Assembly (NCBI RefSeq): GCF_936925435.1
Contig: NZ_CAKZHQ010000005.1
Coordinates: forward strand, 1 to 64,000
Length of the DNA stretch: 64,000 nucleotides
Direction of reading: 5' to 3'
Origin: an uncultured Ramlibacter sp.
GTDB lineage: Bacteria > Pseudomonadota > Gammaproteobacteria > Burkholderiales > Burkholderiaceae_C
In this document: positions 60,944 through 64,000 of the stretch, in pieces
How the letters are laid out: every line of letters starts with the position of its first letter
Position numbering within the stretch: position 1 is the stretch's first letter
Notes under the pieces: generated by a model
Told to the model about the DNA's origin: nothing
Seen by the model: only the letters and a program-made list of their open reading frames with translations
Databases searched by the model: none
Program-made: the position numbers and the translations under genes

Positions 60944-63900
60944 TCAAAATCGAATTCCGCGAAATGGTCCCGGAAATATGAGCGGGCTAGCCGAATCCTT
61001 GGGGACGATGGGGTGATCTCTTGGGAGGTCGAAAACTGGTGCTGGCGAAAAGAAAGATGGCACTGTACGATTTGCGGCCGGGGATGCCGCGTCGCAGCCG
61101 CACTTCTCAATGACTGCCGGATTGGCTGAAAGTTCGTTATAAGTTTTTCGGACAGCGTTAGCCCAATTCTGGCAATTGTGACAAAGAAAGCTGTAGCCTG
61201 ACCCCGCCCACATGTTTCTGGATACGGCCATTCTCATCACACAATCGTTGTACGAACCATCTGCTGTGACATACCCGATGGGAAAGGGATCCGGGGTTAC
61301 GCCGTCTGCACTAAATCCTTGATTTGTCGGAAAGCCTCCATCTTCGTAGATGACCAACTCGTGCGCCAATTGCCAAGTAAAAAGGGTACCGGTCAGAAGC
61401 ATGAATGGCGCAAGTTTTGACAGTGGACGAAATGCGAAGTAGGCAAGTCCAAGAGGATCGGTGTTCGATAGGGGGGCCGATCCAGAGTACGTCAACCTAT
61501 TTAATCCGCCTTTCAATCCAATGGGATCAAGCTGGGTGTACCTGCCATTTTTCGCATCGTAACTCCTGAAGTAGTTGTAGCTCAAATTCGACTCCACATC
61601 AAAATACTGCCCCGGAAATCGAAGATTGAATTCCATCGCGTCGGTTGCCTTGAGCAGCACCGGATTGTTCGTGACAGCAGCCTTGGGATTCGGTGTCGCG
61701 CGCAGCACACCTGTCGGCTTGTTCGGGCCAAACGCGGAGTACGGCCACTGCCACACGGGCGAGTTGGCCTCGTTGGTGACGAGGCGCGGCGTACCAAGAT
61801 GGTCGGCGTGGATGGCAAAGAATTTGCCATTCCTATAGAAGCCAATCGGCATGACGTGACCTGAATCGGTGGGCAGCCAGATGTACTCAGTCCGACCTGC
61901 GCCTTTGGCACTGCCGTTGTCATACTCACCCAACAGATTGGCTTCTTCATCGTAGACATAGGCCGTGCCGAGGCTAGTGTTTTCCGGCGCCTGCATGAAC
62001 AGCCAGGCAAACTTCTTTTTCAGCCAGGCAATGAAGTCCGGGCCCAGATGGTCCGCACTAGGTACTGTCCTTTCGGCTTGGAGCTCGCCCTTGAAAACGC
62101 GCTGACCCAAGGCATTGTGCAGATAGCTGATCCCTGCTGCTCCCCCGTCTTTGACGACCCGTAGCTTGGACAGGCGGCCGCTCGCGTCGTACTCCAACTC
62201 GCGCAAGCCGTCGCTGGTCATTGCGCCGTTGGCGTCCAATGTATGGTTGACCTGGGTGCTGACTGTCGAGACGGTTCTACCACCACGCACTTTGACGAGG
62301 GTCTGCGAGAAGCCCAGCAGCTTGTTGCTCGTCTGGTCAATGTTGAGGACTTGGCTGGTGGACTGGCTGTAGTCCGCATCGTCGAACTCGCCGTCCAGGT
62401 CGGTGTCGCTGGTCACCTTGTCAACGGCAGTCAAGCGGTTGGAGTTGGCGTCGTACGCGTAGCTCGTGGCCGCACCGGCGCGGGAAAAACTCGTCAAACG
62501 GTTGCGGTTGTCGTACCCAACACTCCAGGCTAATGGCGTCGCATAGACGTTGGCCGGGCCACGGGCGATGGAACTGGCCCAAAGGCTTTGCGTGATGCTG
62601 ATGATGCGACCGGCTGCGTCGTGCGTATAGCTGGCAAATTCATTGCCCGTCATGCGGCCGTCGGCATCGAAAGTTCTCGCTGCGTTGTCTCCGCTGCTCC
62701 ACCTCCACGCTTTGGGCTGGCCTAGAGCGGTGTAGGTGAGGCCACTCACCCAAGGCACAACGTGCTTGCTCCGTCCTGGCTCCTGCACATCGATGTCCGT
62801 GATCCGGCCAACCGCACGGCGGTAAAAGACCTTCAGGCCGCTGGGGTAGGTCAAGCCAACGAGCTCGCCATTGGCGTACACGTAGTTAACCTTGAAAATG
62901 CTGGGGCTGGACGGGTTGTCGTTGACCCATTGGCTCTTGGTCAGGATACGCCCCTGCTTGTCGCGCTCGAGAGCCGTACGGCCAGACTTGTCTTCAATAC
63001 TCTGAAGGTATCCGATCTGGCTGCTGTCGTAGCTGAAGCTCGCGATATGGCCAGGTCCATGGCGAATTTCGATAGGCCGCGCCAGGGAATCCCTGATGAT
63101 CGTTGTCGTATTTCCTTTGGCGTCCGTCTGGCCCGTAATGTCGCCTGACGGGTCGCGTGTGTAGCTGAGGTTGCCGATGTCTGGACTGGTTTCAAGCATG
63201 ACTTCACCGAAGGCATTGGTCTGGTAGCTTGTGCGTACGCCCTTGGGGTCGGCAACTCCCGTAAGTGCATCGAGCTGGCCCCAGGCCAGGACGGAAGAGG
63301 TGTTGTCCGCGAAGAAGGTGGTGACAGGGCGCCGCAGGCCGTCCAGCGTCTGGCGGGTTGTGTGGTTGAGCGGGTCGGTCCTTGCGATGGGCTCCGCGTT
63401 GGCGTCATACGCGATGGCTGTTGTCTGGCCTGCGGAACCCTGGATGGCGGCGACCTTGCCAAGCTGGTTCATCGCACGCCCAACGACCAGCCCGATGGCA
63501 CCCGTGCCGTCTTTGACCTCCTCTCTCACGCGGTTACCCGCTGCGTCCAGGGTGTATGTGATCTGCGTGCCGCGGTTGTCGCTTGCCTCGACCAGGCGCT
63601 GAGCGGCGTCGTAGCTGAAGGTCACTTGGTAGCCGCTAGGCAAGACAACAGTGGCGAGTTGTCCAGTTGGCGTGTAGCTCAATGTGGACGTTTCAGCGCC
63701 GCGGCTTTGCGTGAGCAGGCGCCCGCGCCTGTCGTAGGTGTAACTCGTTTTCAGGCCGTTGCCTTCAGTCTGCGTCAGCATCCTGCCAGCGGCGTCATAG
63801 GTATAGCGGCTTTGCTGGTTCAGCGGGTTTATCACACTGCTGCGGTTGCCCATTGCGTCATACCCGTACCGCCACACGCCACCCTTTGGATCGGTCATTG

Positions 63901-64000
63901 TTTCTGGCAGGCCCAGCGTCGTCCAAGTCCAGGCCCAAGTGCGGGCTTCTGCGTTTGCGGTGTCTGTGATGACTTCGGTAAGCTTTCTCCCCTGCGCGTC
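60944..64000 (-). CDS. RHS/YD-repeat protein with variable C-terminal domain (partial, 5' end outside window)
   Basis: The frame is open for 1018 codons from the right edge, so the N-terminus lies outside; the ATG at 63898 is internal. Many YD repeats are visible (GYDAMGNRSSVINPLNQQSR, YTYDAAGRMLTQTEGNGLKT, YDAAQRLVEASDNRGTQITY). The conserved RHS core end is HADHLGTPRLVTNEANSPVW, then GQYFDVESNLSYNYFRSYD and GRYTQLDPIGLKGGLNRLTY, ending DPLGL. RHS proteins form a shell around a C-terminal toxin and are delivered by type VI secretion or act at contact. GC content falls in the 3' part. No frameshift was seen. Confidence 0.93.
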   Translation of the reverse strand, partial: DAQGRKLTEVITDTANAEARTWAWTWTTLGLPETMTDPKGGVWRYGYDAMGNRSSVINPLNQQSRYTYDAAGRMLTQTEGNGLKTSYTYDRRGRLLTQSRGAETSTLSYTPTGQLATVVLPSGYQVTFSYDAAQRLVEASDNRGTQITYTLDAAGNRVREEVKDGTGAIGLVVGRAMNQLGKVAAIQGSAGQTTAIAYDANAEPIARTDPLNHTTRQTLDGLRRPVTTFFADNTSSVLAWGQLDALTGVADPKGVRTSYQTNAFGEVMLETSPDIGNLSYTRDPSGDITGQTDAKGNTTTIIRDSLARPIEIRHGPGHIASFSYDSSQIGYLQSIEDKSGRTALERDKQGRILTKSQWVNDNPSSPSIFKVNYVYANGELVGLTYPSGLKVFYRRAVGRITDIDVQEPGRSKHVVPWVSGLTYTALGQPKAWRWSSGDNAARTFDADGRMTGNEFASYTHDAAGRIISITQSLWASSIARGPANVYATPLAWSVGYDNRNRLTSFSRAGAATSYAYDANSNRLTAVDKVTSDTDLDGEFDDADYSQSTSQVLNIDQTSNKLLGFSQTLVKVRGGRTVSTVSTQVNHTLDANGAMTSDGLRELEYDASGRLSKLRVVKDGGAAGISYLHNALGQRVFKGELQAERTVPSADHLGPDFIAWLKKKFAWLFMQAPENTSLGTAYVYDEEANLLGEYDNGSAKGAGRTEYIWLPTDSGHVMPIGFYRNGKFFAIHADHLGTPRLVTNEANSPVWQWPYSAFGPNKPTGVLRATPNPKAAVTNNPVLLKATDAMEFNLRFPGQYFDVESNLSYNYFRSYDAKNGRYTQLDPIGLKGGLNRLTYSGSAPLSNTDPLGLAYFAFRPLSKLAPFMLLTGTLFTWQLAHELVIYEDGGFPTNQGFSADGVTPDPFPIGYVTADGSYNDCVMRMAVSRNMWAGSGYSFLCHNCQNWANAVRKTYNELSANPAVIEKCGCDAASPAANRTVPSFFSPAPVFDLPRDHPIVPKDSASPLIFPGPFRGIRF
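60947..61444 (-). other. RHS C-terminal variable domain, permuted NlpC/P60 (LRAT)-like cysteine hydrolase candidate
   Basis: These are the about 166 residues after DPLGL. A hydrophobic stretch (APFMLLTGTLFTWQLA) leads into HELVIYEDGG, then NQGFSADGVTPDPFP, and later LCHNCQNWANAVRKTYNEL. A histidine followed by a beta strand, and later NCxxWA or NCxxF, is the order seen in LRAT/HRASLS-type permuted papain-fold hydrolases. Candidate catalytic residues are His28 and Cys91 of the domain. A Pro-rich tail follows. The fold assignment is inference. Confidence 0.5.

Noticed and set aside
60944..63898. RHS gene complete from the ATG at 63898
   Set aside because: The same frame stays open to the window edge with YD-repeat-like sequence upstream of this ATG, so the gene is only partly inside the window.

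Overview
This is 64 kb of GC-rich (roughly 65% by eye) chromosomal DNA from a betaproteobacterium of the order Burkholderiales, most likely family Comamonadaceae. The evidence is the gene order: petAB next to mscL, one continuous mla-ABC-ibaG-murA-his-tat gene train, pilMNOPQ divergent from mrcA and followed by aroK-aroB-dgt, System II cytochrome c maturation genes beside a cytochrome c4, and engB beside metK. Copies of a palindromic intergenic repeat of the type I associate with Comamonadaceae genomes support this. The genus cannot be fixed from the sequence alone. No rRNA, tRNA, prophage or CRISPR array was seen.

Layout. 1-1067: start of the cytochrome bc1 operon (petA, partial petB), read leftward. 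1137-5993: mscL, then leftward pdxA and a Nif3-like gene, then rightward a membrane protein with a degenerate GGDEF domain and an HtrA-type periplasmic protease. 6029-23111: an unbroken leftward train of 25 genes: MlaFEDACB phospholipid transport, an ABC-2 exporter, BolA-like IbaG, MurA, all his genes except hisZ (hisGDCBHAFIE, with a sugar-phosphate mutarotase between hisA and hisF), a small membrane protein, a HIT protein and TatABC. 23244-29455: glutamate synthase (gltBD). 29527-30298: a RAYT transposase bounded by an 18-bp inverted repeat. 30395-33836: small conserved genes and an MFS transporter. 33836-36728: dgt, aroB and aroK. 36781-38334: an Ig-like lipoprotein lying between aroK and pilQ. 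38397-43457: pilMNOPQ. 43727-48106: mrcA, cyaY, lptM and lysA. 48126-54063: MsrPQ, ccsB/resB and cytochrome c4. 54162-57468: engB, an alpha/beta hydrolase and two LpxL-type acyltransferases. 57601-58785: metK behind a structured leader.

From about 58850 to the right edge the character changes. Core genes give way to remnants (a frameshifted SnoaL-like gene, a truncated and frameshifted sterol-desaturase tail, a truncated IS3 transposase). These are followed by a lower-GC gene of unknown function and the 3' two-thirds or so of an RHS/YD-repeat gene that runs off the right edge. The RHS protein ends in a roughly 166-residue variable domain with a His...Asn-Cys-Gln-Asn-Trp pattern suggestive of a permuted NlpC/P60 (LRAT-like) cysteine hydrolase. 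The unknown gene immediately downstream is in the position expected for its immunity gene. This pair is the best candidate here for something undescribed.

How the genes work together. Much of the window serves the cell envelope: precursor synthesis (MurA), polymerisation (PBP1A), lipid A acylation (two LpxL paralogues), outer-membrane lipid asymmetry (Mla), LPS-transporter maturation (LptM), periplasmic quality control (HtrA, MsrPQ), Tat export and type IV pili. Tat is needed by two proteins encoded here, the Rieske protein PetA and MsrP. Biosynthesis is covered by his, aro, lys, glutamate and SAM genes. Respiration is covered by bc1, cytochrome c4 and its maturation factors.
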